Part shown: piece by piece, positions 37,145-44,178 of the stretch
How positions within the stretch are numbered: the first letter of the stretch is position 1
How the letters are laid out: the number at the start of each line of letters is the position of its first letter
NCBI RefSeq assembly: GCF_001187555.1
Contig: NZ_LFIJ01000002.1
Span: 1,054,545 to 1,118,544, forward strand
Direction: 5' to 3'
DNA length: 64,000 nt
Source of the DNA: Gilvimarinus polysaccharolyticus
Lineage (GTDB): Bacteria > Pseudomonadota > Gammaproteobacteria > Pseudomonadales > Cellvibrionaceae
Made by a program: the position numbers and the translations under genes
The notes under the pieces: generated by a model
What the model was told of the DNA's origin: nothing
Database searches by the model: none
What the model saw: the letters and a program-made list of their open reading frames with translations, nothing else

Positions 37145-38032
37145 AATATTCTGCAGCACTTTATCGCTAAGGCGCTGAAACGCTTGACGCGTCCGACCGG
37201 TAGAAGCATTCACGCTTCGGACGTTGGGGTGGCTCAAGTGTTTCTCGCCGCCGAGTGCGCCCAGCGAATCGCAATAGCACAGGTTGTCGCCGTCCAGCCA
37301 TTTTAAGAATGGTGCTTCATCCCAAGCGGGAGATAAACCCGTGTTAAACAAGATTTTGTTGTTGCCCAGTTGTTTAAACTCTTCTTCGTGCAACAGCACA
37401 ACGTTTCTGTTTAGGCTGCAAATAACCACTTCGCTTTTGGCCAAAAGTTCACCTAAAGGTAAAAATTGGTAACCTTTTTCGCGGGCGGCTTGTTTCTCGC
37501 TGCGGGCAAAGTAGGTGATGTTAGCGCCAAACATTGCTAAGGCATCGGCGATCATGCCGCCCAGCGTGCCCAAGCCAACAATTCCCACGTTAAGTCCGGT
37601 AATTTCACGGGCTACGCCATCCCAAGGTTTTGCTGGGCTGCCGTCGGGGTTGTTCCCAAAGCCGTGCAGGCAGCGCACAAGCTCGCTGACAACGTACTCG
37701 ACAACCCCTTCATCGCCATAATCGCGCACGCCGGTTACGGTAATGCCCTGCGCGTTAGCGTAATGAATATCAACGTTGGCCGACTCGGGTGAGTACAGCG
37801 AGCAGCACATGCCAATGTATTTAATGTTGGGGCACAGCTCTAAGGCCTCGCGGCCTAAATGTGTGGTGTGGCTCAGTAAAACAGCATCGGCGTCACCAAT
37901 GCGCGCCGCTATGGCGGCGGGGTTGCTAGGGATGTCTTGATATAACACCACCTCTTTGGCAAGTGTATAAAGTTGTTCTTCTACCGCTGGAACTAAACTC
38001 AACGGTTCAATTCCCACTAGCTTGTTAAACAT
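37112..38032 (-). CDS. 2-hydroxyacid-dehydrogenase-fold oxidoreductase lacking usual catalytic residues
   Basis: The 306-residue protein has the D-2-hydroxyacid dehydrogenase fold with NAD motif VGIVGLGTLGGMIADALAMF (G153-G158) and KYIGMCCSLYSPESANVDI. The usual arginine position in NxxRG reads FNTGLSPAWDE (Leu233) and the TPH histidine reads SVNAS (Asn), so Arg-Glu-His chemistry should be lost. I recall a family of this kind, sometimes labelled dihydrofolate reductase in databases. The start is the ATG after GGGAGAAAAAG; the longer frame to 38089 is unlikely. Its 3' end overlaps the aspartate-dehydrogenase-like gene. Confidence 0.8.
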   Translation of the reverse strand: MFNKLVGIEPLSLVPAVEEQLYTLAKEVVLYQDIPSNPAAIAARIGDADAVLLSHTTHLGREALELCPNIKYIGMCCSLYSPESANVDIHYANAQGITVTGVRDYGDEGVVEYVVSELVRCLHGFGNNPDGSPAKPWDGVAREITGLNVGIVGLGTLGGMIADALAMFGANITYFARSEKQAAREKGYQFLPLGELLAKSEVVICSLNRNVVLLHEEEFKQLGNNKILFNTGLSPAWDEAPFLKWLDGDNLCYCDSLGALGGEKHLSHPNVRSVNASTGRTRQAFQRLSDKVLQNILKYNGRGDIT

Positions 38033-38300
38033 CTTTTTCTCCCGATAAACGAAAACCAGAACCATAGACGTTATAATCTGTCGTTGCAATGGTGCCGCAT
38101 GTTTTTGCTTAGAACTCTTTAGCCTTTGCTTAACGCCTATTTTTATACCGATGTATTATTTTTTATAAGTAATCGTGCAGCAAAATTTTATAAAACTCAG
38201 ATAATACCGACGTTATTGCTAAAGGTGTTGTCGCGATAGCTTAGTTTCTGCTGATAGCGGCGCGCCGAATCTGCTAAAGTAGCCGCCTCATTCCCTGTTA

Positions 38301-38990
38301 ATGCGTATTGATATGATCCCTTGGAACCTACTAGGCACGGCAACGATCCCCAATAATGGCGGCGAGCTACGCCTTGCGCAGCGCGATAAAGAATTTTCTA
38401 TTGCGCTTAAAGGCGTGCGCGGCGAACTAATGAATAGCCGCGTACACTGCTCGGAGTTAGCATTAGCCGATTTAGGCTGCGCGCATCTAGAGGCAGTACC
38501 AAACGCTGCGGTTTTGGTGGGCGGCATGGGTATGGGCTTTACCTTAGCGGCGGCACTTAATGCCACAACCGCGACCACTAAAGTTACCGTTGCCGAGCTT
38601 GTGCCAGATGTTATTGAGTGGAATAAAGGCCCGCTAGGCGAATGCGCCGGTTACCCGTTAAATAATCCGCGCACAGTTGTGCATGTGGGCGATGTGGCGG
38701 AGTTTTTTGTAGCGCAGCAACCCACTTTTAACGCAATACTGCTCGATGTCGATAATGGCCCAGAGGGTTTTACTCACGCTGACAATAACAGCTTGTACTC
38801 GCTAGATAGCTTGCAGGCGATACGCAATACACTACATAAAGGCGGAGTGTTGGCGGTGTGGTCGGCTTGGCATGACCCGAGCTTTACCACACAGATTAAA
38901 AAGGCGAAGTTTAAGGTAGATGTAAAGACTGTGCGGGCGCATAAAGGCAAGGGCAGTAAGCATACGATTTATTTGGCGGTTAAGGGCTAA
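38301..38990 (+). CDS. Spermidine-synthase-like methyltransferase-fold protein
   Basis: The 229-residue protein has a Rossmann SAM-binding-type fold: AVLVGGMGMGFTLAAAL, VTVAELVPDVIEWNKGPLGE and FNAILLDVDNGPEGFTH, with GGVLAVWSAWHDPSF late in the domain. These match the spermine/spermidine-synthase-like family. No speD neighbour is present, so polyamine synthesis is not assured. No strong ribosome site is seen; an ATG four codons later (38313, IPWNLLG follows) is an alternative start. Confidence 0.8.
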   Translation: MRIDMIPWNLLGTATIPNNGGELRLAQRDKEFSIALKGVRGELMNSRVHCSELALADLGCAHLEAVPNAAVLVGGMGMGFTLAAALNATTATTKVTVAELVPDVIEWNKGPLGECAGYPLNNPRTVVHVGDVAEFFVAQQPTFNAILLDVDNGPEGFTHADNNSLYSLDSLQAIRNTLHKGGVLAVWSAWHDPSFTTQIKKAKFKVDVKTVRAHKGKGSKHTIYLAVKG

Positions 38991-39209
38991 CGGATAGATT
39001 TTTTACAGGATAAAGGCTCCGCCCATCCAGCCCACGGCAACTGCTCCTGCGCTGCTCTATTTAGCTACATCCATGTAGTGATTCGGGTTCCCTCGCCCTA
39101 GCCGATTTTAGATGGCACGCATTCATGCGTGCTTACCCCCTAAAATAGAATTGTGCTCGGCTGGCCGCTGGGGACCTAAAAGCGGCGCTTCGTAGCGTTT
39201 TTTTGGTGG
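38991..39209. repeat. Intergenic palindrome-rich element
   Basis: Two strong inverted repeats lie here: CTACAT-CC-ATGTAG (39065-39078) and GCACGCAT-TC-ATGCGTGC (39115-39132). The second is nested inside ATTTTAG (39105-39111) and CTAAAAT (39140-39146), so about 42 bases can fold into one stem-loop. Flanking GC-rich blocks give further imperfect pairing. It has the look of a dispersed genomic repeat, but only one copy was recognised in this window. Confidence 0.55.
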
Positions 39210-39452
39210 TTGCGTTTATTGCGGTGGCATAATATTCTACGGCTAACATACGCCTTCAGTGCGTTTTTCTCCGACAAGGAACTGTCAGTAAGTGTTATCT
39301 TTCTGTTTTTACTCAAAGATCTTCTGTTTTTTCCTAATCCAATCTCTACCAGAGATAGATGGGTTGCTACAGCAATAATCTATAGTATATTTTATTGGGC
39401 TTTTTATAGTGTAATTAGACGGATAAGAACTCTTTATAAGAACAGCGATTAA
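39210..39452 (+). CDS. Possible small membrane protein, doubtful
   Basis: This 80-codon frame with a TTG start predicts two hydrophobic segments (SVIFLFLLKDLLFF and WVATAIIYSIFYWAFYSVI) and a basic end (RRIRTLYKNSD). Composition is AT-rich like the next gene. No clear ribosome site is present, and the true start may be later. It may be a real small membrane protein or a remnant; no family is recognised. Confidence 0.35.
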   Translation: MRLLRWHNILRLTYAFSAFFSDKELSVSVIFLFLLKDLLFFPNPISTRDRWVATAIIYSIFYWAFYSVIRRIRTLYKNSD

Positions 39453-39523
39453 AATAACGCCTGTTGTCGCTCATTTGTCTGCCTATTTGTTGCAAGTGTT
39501 TAAATACATAAGGAATTTGTTTC

Positions 39524-39880
39524 ATGAAAGGAATCCATAATTTAATTCTTCTAACAATTACTGTTGTTGCTGCGGCATGCACGTATGTGAATATACAGTA
39601 TGGTCTCTCGGAAATGGATACCCCAGATCGAACCGAGTTTCTTTGGATGTTTGTCTTCGCCTTGCTGATATCGCTATGGGTAATCAAAGAGCCGCATAAA
39701 TCAAGTCAAATACCAGATTTCACTTTTGGTGCGTTGGTGTTCTTTGCGTGGCCGATTCTTCTGTTGAATCACCTAGTAAAAACTCGTGGTTTTGAAGGGG
39801 TAATTCTTTTTGTCGGTTTTGTCGCTATCTATAATCTACCGTTTTTGTCTGGCTTAATCGCCTATGTTTACTTTACGTAG
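39524..39880 (+). CDS. Hypothetical small membrane protein (118 aa)
   Basis: The protein has an N-terminal signal-like helix with a possible lipobox-like ending (TVVAAACTY). Three or four more hydrophobic helices follow (FLWMFVFALLISLWVI, FGALVFFAWPILLLNHL, GVILFVGFVAIYNLPFLSGL). AAGGAA lies about 9 bases before the ATG. Base composition is more AT-rich than the surrounding metabolic genes, suggesting acquired DNA. No family is recognised and the function is unknown. Confidence 0.6.
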   Translation: MKGIHNLILLTITVVAAACTYVNIQYGLSEMDTPDRTEFLWMFVFALLISLWVIKEPHKSSQIPDFTFGALVFFAWPILLLNHLVKTRGFEGVILFVGFVAIYNLPFLSGLIAYVYFT

Positions 39881-40205
39881 CGAGGCTTTGGGCGCTAGAG
39901 TTGAGGTGCTTGGATGTGCAGGAGCGGCCTTTCGATGGATTTTCTGGCCAAGCAGAAAAGCCATTCGCCGGTCCACGACAGGGGGCAAGAAAAGTGAAGG
40001 CGGTGCCAGTGTAAATCGTTTAGCACTTTGGGTATCGAGGTTTTTTAAGAATCACCAACTAAATTTCTGGTTACATGCCATTCAAAAATCCCGCTGATTG
40101 ACTCAGCCGCACCTCATGATTTCCATAGAAAATCAGTCACACATGATATAGATTAAGTCCGGCTATAGGTAAAACCTAAACTTAACCTCTCACATAGGAG
40201 CTCAA
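39881..40205. other. Intergenic, possible remnant DNA
   Basis: No convincing gene is seen. A 77-codon frame at 39864-40097 overlaps the previous gene and lacks a ribosome site, and a 32-codon GTG frame beginning VQERPFDGFSGQ is equally unsupported. A TTGACT near 40097 may be part of the promoter for the next gene. Confidence 0.4.
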
Positions 40206-40496
40206 ATGGCTTATAAAAAAATGGCGGGTACATCGGCGGTGTTTGTGGATGAAAACAACCCGAGCAGTTCGGCCCAAGAGCGCGATGGTTTGACGTGGTC
40301 GGCCGCAGAGCTGCATTTGAACGATATCCCCGCACAATTGGCCCGTAAAGCGCCAATGGCGAACAGTTTGTCGCTGGAGGGGCTGGAAGATTATGACCCG
40401 CCGCAGCATGGTGATTTACGTTTGATGCAATGTATTAACTCGGATTTTGTGTATGTGGCCTCGTCCAAAGCGTGGGTGCAATATAGTAATCAATAG
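40206..40496 (+). CDS. Orphan soluble protein (96 aa), function unknown
   Basis: AGGAG lies 5 bases before the ATG, a strong ribosome site. The protein is acidic and soluble with no signal peptide: MAYKKMAGTSAVFVDENNP, LTWSAAELHLNDIPAQLARK, DYDPPQHGDLRLMQCINSDF. There are no transmembrane segments and a single cysteine. It stands alone between AT-rich DNA and a convergent methyltransferase. No family is recognised. Confidence 0.65.
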   Translation: MAYKKMAGTSAVFVDENNPSSSAQERDGLTWSAAELHLNDIPAQLARKAPMANSLSLEGLEDYDPPQHGDLRLMQCINSDFVYVASSKAWVQYSNQ

Positions 40497-40577
40497 CGTT
40501 GGGCTTGGCCGCCGTGTGCCTAATGCCGTGGCGGCTTTGGCTAGTGCTTAAATATCAACACTACTTGTCATTGCCCA

Positions 40578-41276
40578 TTAAAAGCCTGCCCGACTCGCCA
40601 GCCAGCCGTGTATTAAGCCCGCTTGAAAAAACGGTATGGGTACATCAAAGCCGCCAGCTTTGATTAAGGTGGACACCTCGCTTGGTGGTAATACGCCGAC
40701 ATCGTTAGTGTAGGTGTTGCGCATGCGGGCCAACCCTTCTTCTGTTGTTTGGCCCGAGGTCATCTTCATCCAAGCGCGCAGTAACACATCGAACTCGGGC
40801 GAGGTGACTTGTGCGGCAAGATCGGCGCTGGCCAATAAGCCATTAGGTTTTAGCCTGTCGGCGATACTGCGAAAAAACTGTATGCGATCTGCGCGTTCTA
40901 GAATAAATTGCGACACTAAAAAACACGTGGCGGCATCGTATTGAGCGATACTGGACACCTCGTTTAAAAAGCCTTGGTAAAACTCGCAGCGCAAGATTAC
41001 GTCAGAATGTTCTGCTCTTTTTCGGCAAATAGCCAGCATAGCGCCTGAGGGCTCGACCGCAGTGAAACACCAGCCAGGATTTTTCCGAGCAAGGTGGAGT
41101 AGTTCATCGCCCGTACCAACACCAACGCACAGAATGTGCGCATCGTTTGGTAGCGACGCAAATAAACCGTCGACCAATAAATTTAAACAGTCACGAATCG
41201 CTGCGGTTTTGGCCCAATGGGTGTCGTAATGGGGGGCCTGTTGATCAAACAGAGCCGTTATTTCATCCTGCTGCAT
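40578..41276 (-). CDS. Class I SAM-dependent methyltransferase
   Basis: The 232-residue protein has the SAM-binding motif I ILCVGVGTGDELLHLARKNP, motif II FTAVEPSGAMLAICRKRAE, and a post-motif region DAATCFLVSQFILERADRIQ. An N-terminal FDQQAPHYDTHW typical of small-molecule methyltransferases is present. The C-terminal part resembles CmoA-like proteins in layout, but the substrate cannot be told. It is the upstream-strand neighbour of the broken flavoprotein, with 58 bases between them. Confidence 0.85.
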   Translation of the reverse strand: MQQDEITALFDQQAPHYDTHWAKTAAIRDCLNLLVDGLFASLPNDAHILCVGVGTGDELLHLARKNPGWCFTAVEPSGAMLAICRKRAEHSDVILRCEFYQGFLNEVSSIAQYDAATCFLVSQFILERADRIQFFRSIADRLKPNGLLASADLAAQVTSPEFDVLLRAWMKMTSGQTTEEGLARMRNTYTNDVGVLPPSEVSTLIKAGGFDVPIPFFQAGLIHGWLASRAGF

Positions 41277-41334
41277 TATGTTCTCGCTTTTGGTTGGTCG
41301 GTGCAGAACCCTTGAGATCTAATGTCGGTAAATC

Positions 41335-42226
41335 TTAATGATTAAACATTAATGCACGATGGGCCGCGACACCGGCCATGGTGCCCGATGCAATAGCGAA
41401 GGTGCCGTTTTGCATTGGGTTGGATAAATCTCCGGCAACAAATACACCCGCTGTAGAGCTTTCTTTAAATTCATCAACTTTGATATGAGTGCCCATGGGT
41501 GTCTCTACAGTTTCAAGCTTCAACTTGGCGACAATGGGCGAGGTTATGGTTACCTGGGGCGCAACGTACAGGCCTTGAATGGCTGTCTGGCGGCCATCTG
41601 CCAGCTCAACATGCTGAATGTGTTCTCCGTCGCCGACCACACGGACTATGGCCGATTCTTCTAAGCTGACGCCTCTTTGGTGAAGGTGATCGAGCACTTC
41701 TCCTTCAGGTTTGTATTGCCCTTGGGTAAACAGGGTTGTCGCGCCCCAATCTGGGATCATGGCGGCTTGATGAAAAGACATTTCGCTCGTCGCCAAGGAC
41801 GCGATCTTGCAGTTCGTAACCGTGGCAGTAAGGGCAATGGATAACGCTCTTGCCCCAGTGTTCTTTTACGCCGGGAATATCCGGCAGCTGATCGGTGATA
41901 CCGGTGGCGAGAATCAGTTTTTGTGCGTGGTGTTGGTTACCGCTTGCCAGAGTGACCAAAAACCCGTCTGTGGTTTGCGCTACGTCGACGGCGCTATCTT
42001 CAACCAACCGGAACGTTGGGTAAGACTGTAGTTGCGCTAATGCCGTTGCGCGAATCTCGGCCGGTGTTTTTCCATCGAGACAAAAAATGCCGTGAGATTC
42101 TTTTGAAAAACGATTTCGCGGTGAGTTAGCGTCCACCACGACAACATTGCGTCTGCCGCGAACCAACTGCATGGCCGCCGATAAGCCTGCAAAGCTGCCA
42201 CCTATAATTACTATTTCTGTTTTCAT
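41335..42226 (-). pseudogene. Thioredoxin-reductase-like flavoprotein, frameshifted
   Basis: Two minus-strand frames together give one NAD(P)/FAD oxidoreductase of the TrxB-like type. The N-terminal part (42226 to about 41790) has EIVIIGGSFAGLSAAMQLV, the redox CPYCHGYELQDR and ATGITDQLPDIPGV. The C-terminal part (about 41787 to 41335) has ATSEMSFHQAAMIPDWGA and VFVAGDLSNPMQNGTFAIAS. The frame breaks after YELQDRVLG, where relatives read LGVLAT. Eight bases appear missing: repeating GTCCTTGG once restores RVLGSLATSEM in frame. As given, the protein ends soon after the CxxC. It is divergent from an Rrf2 regulator. Confidence 0.85.
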
Positions 42227-42256
42227 GTGTATCGCCTCACTTAAAGAACATCAATA

Positions 42257-42293
42257 GTTACATGAAGGGTGGGCTTGTGGCAACCCACGTAAC
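42257..42293. promoter_or_regulatory. Candidate Rrf2 operator between the flavoprotein and its regulator
   Basis: GTTAC (42257) and GTAAC (42289) flank GTGGG/CCCAC arms in the divergent region, just before a TATAAT at 42295-42300 that would be the -10 of the Rrf2 gene. The symmetry is imperfect; the assignment is inference. Confidence 0.4.
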
Positions 42294-42340
42294 CTATAAT
42301 GTTTCGTGATATATTGAGGCTTTAAGCTCCAAGGTGACAC

Positions 42341-42775
42341 ATGCGCAAAGATAGCCGGCTCTCGCGAGTCCTACATGTACTGGTACATCTCAACAGGTTC
42401 GACTCCCCTGTTACTTCGGATACTTTGGCAAAAATGTTATCGACCAACGCCGTTGTTGTAAGGCGCACGATGGCGTTGTTGCGTGCTCAGGGTTATGTGC
42501 ATTCTGCCAAGGGGCATAACGGCGGTTGGACACTTGCAAAGCCCCTAGCCGAAATCTCTTTATTGGATATTCATAGCTCGTTAGGGGAGGGCTCTGTTTT
42601 TACCATTGGCTTAACCGATGAGCATAATAGCTGCCCGATAGAGATTGCGGTTAATAAGGCACTACAAGATGTGATGGGTGAGGCCGAACAGCTCATGCTG
42701 AAACGGTTTGCAGAGGTCACGCTTGATACGTTAGAGCTTGAGTCTATGAACCATCTAAAAGATTTAGGTATCTGA
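42341..42775 (+). CDS. Rrf2-family transcriptional regulator
   Basis: This 144-residue winged-helix regulator has LSRVLHVLVHLNRFDSPVTS, TLAKMLSTNAVVVRRTMALL and the wing AKGHNGGWTLAKPLAEISLL. It has only one cysteine (C98 in NSCPIEIAV), so it cannot carry the three-cysteine Fe-S centre of NsrR or IscR and resembles the YwnA-type subgroup. It is divergent from the broken flavoprotein, a common pairing, so it probably controls that gene. It is not the NsrR expected for the ytfE boxes. Confidence 0.88.
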   Translation: MRKDSRLSRVLHVLVHLNRFDSPVTSDTLAKMLSTNAVVVRRTMALLRAQGYVHSAKGHNGGWTLAKPLAEISLLDIHSSLGEGSVFTIGLTDEHNSCPIEIAVNKALQDVMGEAEQLMLKRFAEVTLDTLELESMNHLKDLGI

Positions 42776-42871
42776 CAATCCTCGTTTACATCAAGCTATT
42801 AAGCTGAATAGGATCAGAGCCCCAAGTGTTAGCCGCTCTGATCTCATTGCTGACCTTATGCTTCTGTACTT

Positions 42872-43270
42872 TTATGGCGTTGCTGGAATTCTCGCGATAA
42901 CTTTAATTTCAAAATCAAACCCCGCCAGCCAGGTTACGCCGACTGCTGTCCAGTTTGGGTAGGGGCGGGTATTGAATGTCTGTGCTTTCACGTCCATTAT
43001 CGCGGCAAACTGATTTTCGGGATCGGTATGAAAAGAGGTAACGTCGATAATATCGTCCAAGCTGCAATCGGCGGCGGCCAATACGGCTTTTAAATTTTCA
43101 AAGGCGAGTGCTACTTGTCGTTTAAAGTCCGGCTCTGGGGTGCCATCTTCGCGGCTCCCTACTTGGCCCGAGACAAACAGCAAGTCGCCGGACTTTATGG
43201 CAGCCGAATAGCCGTGGGCATCGTATAAGGCGTGTCTGTTGGTTGGGAATATGGCTTCGCGTTGCATCAT
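42872..43270 (-). CDS. RidA/YjgF-family protein
   Basis: RidA-family proteins hydrolyse reactive enamine/imine intermediates, though many subfamilies have other roles. The 132-residue protein has YSAAIKSGDLLFVSGQVGSR, FENLKAVLAAADCSLDDIID and RPYPNWTAVGVTWLAGFDFE. The usual catalytic arginine near the end (in the PxRxx region of RidA) is not evident, pointing to another subfamily. It is divergent from a TetR gene, with two matching operators between them. An ATG one codon downstream is an alternative start. Confidence 0.87.
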   Translation of the reverse strand: MMQREAIFPTNRHALYDAHGYSAAIKSGDLLFVSGQVGSREDGTPEPDFKRQVALAFENLKAVLAAADCSLDDIIDVTSFHTDPENQFAAIMDVKAQTFNTRPYPNWTAVGVTWLAGFDFEIKVIARIPATP

Positions 43271-43352
43271 AATTTACCTTTTGTATCCGTTAAATCGCTG
43301 TTAAGAGTAATGTTGCAGAATCGACTACGCATTTGAGGTGTCGGCCAACTCC

Positions 43353-43369
43353 ACATACGAGATGTATGT
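43353..43369. promoter_or_regulatory. TetR operator copy 1 (ACATAC-N5-GTATGT)
   Basis: ACATAC-GAGAT-GTATGT is a perfect 6-5-6 inverted repeat in the divergent ridA-like/tetR region. The adjoining TCA after the right arm is shared with copy 2. Confidence 0.8.
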
Positions 43370-43380
43370 CAAATTACTCT

Positions 43381-43397
43381 ACATACGGCGCGTATGT
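43381..43397. promoter_or_regulatory. TetR operator copy 2 (ACATAC-N5-GTATGT)
   Basis: ACATAC-GGCGC-GTATGT is a second perfect copy, 28 bases centre to centre from the first and 29 bases before the tetR start. Two identical half-site pairs with different spacers suggest that one regulator binds both. Confidence 0.8.
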
Positions 43398-43425
43398 CAA
43401 TTGCTTTGTGAGATAACGAAAAACG

Positions 43426-44007
43426 ATGAATAAACGTGATGAAAGTGCCCGGGAAAATAAAACCAAATTGATTGCGACCGCTCGCCAAGCTTTTGCCGAG
43501 CATGGTTATGCTGCTGCATCCATGGATGAATTAACGGCAGCAGCGGGGCTTACTCGCGGCGCTCTTTACCACAGCTTTGGCAATAAGCGCGGGTTGTTTG
43601 CAGCGGTTGTAGAGCAAATGGATTCAGAGATGGCGCAATATGCACAAGCTGTAGGCGATAAATCCGCAGGCGATTGGGAGGGTTTATTGGCCGAGGGGAC
43701 TGCGTATATCGAGAAAGCCCTCGACCCTGAATTTCAGCGTATCGTTTTGCTGGATGGCCCTGCGGTACTGGGTGACCCCTCTCAATGGCCAAGCCAGAGC
43801 AGTTGTTTGCAGGCAACTATTGCGATTGTCGAAAAGTTGATTAACGAGCAAGCCCTTAAGCCGGTGGACACCGAAGCGGCGGCAAGGCTGCTAAATGGCG
43901 CGGCCTTGAATGCAGCGCTGTGGGTTGCAGCCAGCGACACGCCGAAAAAGGTGTTGCCAAAAGCCATAGAGGCTTTTCGGATACTGGCGGCGGGCTTGTT
44001 GAAATAA
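43426..44007 (+). CDS. TetR/AcrR-family regulator
   Basis: The 193-residue protein has an N-terminal TetR helix-turn-helix (about 12-58: KLIATARQAFAEHGYAAASM, ELTAAAGLTRGALYHSFGNK) and a helical ligand domain with WEGLLAEGTAYIEKALDPEF and RIVLLDGPAVLGDPSQWP, typical of a TetR C-terminal subgroup. It is divergent from the RidA-family gene and preceded by two matching palindromes, so it probably represses both itself and that gene. The ligand is unknown. Confidence 0.92.
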   Translation: MNKRDESARENKTKLIATARQAFAEHGYAAASMDELTAAAGLTRGALYHSFGNKRGLFAAVVEQMDSEMAQYAQAVGDKSAGDWEGLLAEGTAYIEKALDPEFQRIVLLDGPAVLGDPSQWPSQSSCLQATIAIVEKLINEQALKPVDTEAAARLLNGAALNAALWVAASDTPKKVLPKAIEAFRILAAGLLK

Positions 44008-44058
44008 CGGGTGCGAGTAAGCATTAGCTTTGTAGGCTTTTAATAAAAAAACCTAGGA

Positions 44059-44080
44059 GGCAAGTTAAAACTTGCCTTTA
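44059..44080. terminator. Hairpin between tetR and the kinase gene
   Basis: GGCAAGTT-AA-AACTTGCC is perfectly symmetric and followed by TTTA. It lies between convergent genes and may serve as a weak shared terminator. Confidence 0.5.
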
Positions 44081-44178
44081 GATGGTATTAAAGGCCGCCC
44101 TTGTTAAGGCCATGTCTTGTGTTGATTCGGTAATGCCATTCTCATTTTTATGGCGGCAGCTAAGCCGCCACATTGTGG

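Noticed and set aside
39864-40097. 77-codon frame after the 118-residue membrane protein
   Set aside because: It overlaps the previous gene, has no ribosome site, and its composition is not protein-like.
42341-42775. The Rrf2 gene as NsrR
   Set aside because: It has a single cysteine, whereas NsrR needs three for its Fe-S cluster, and it is paired with a flavoprotein gene.
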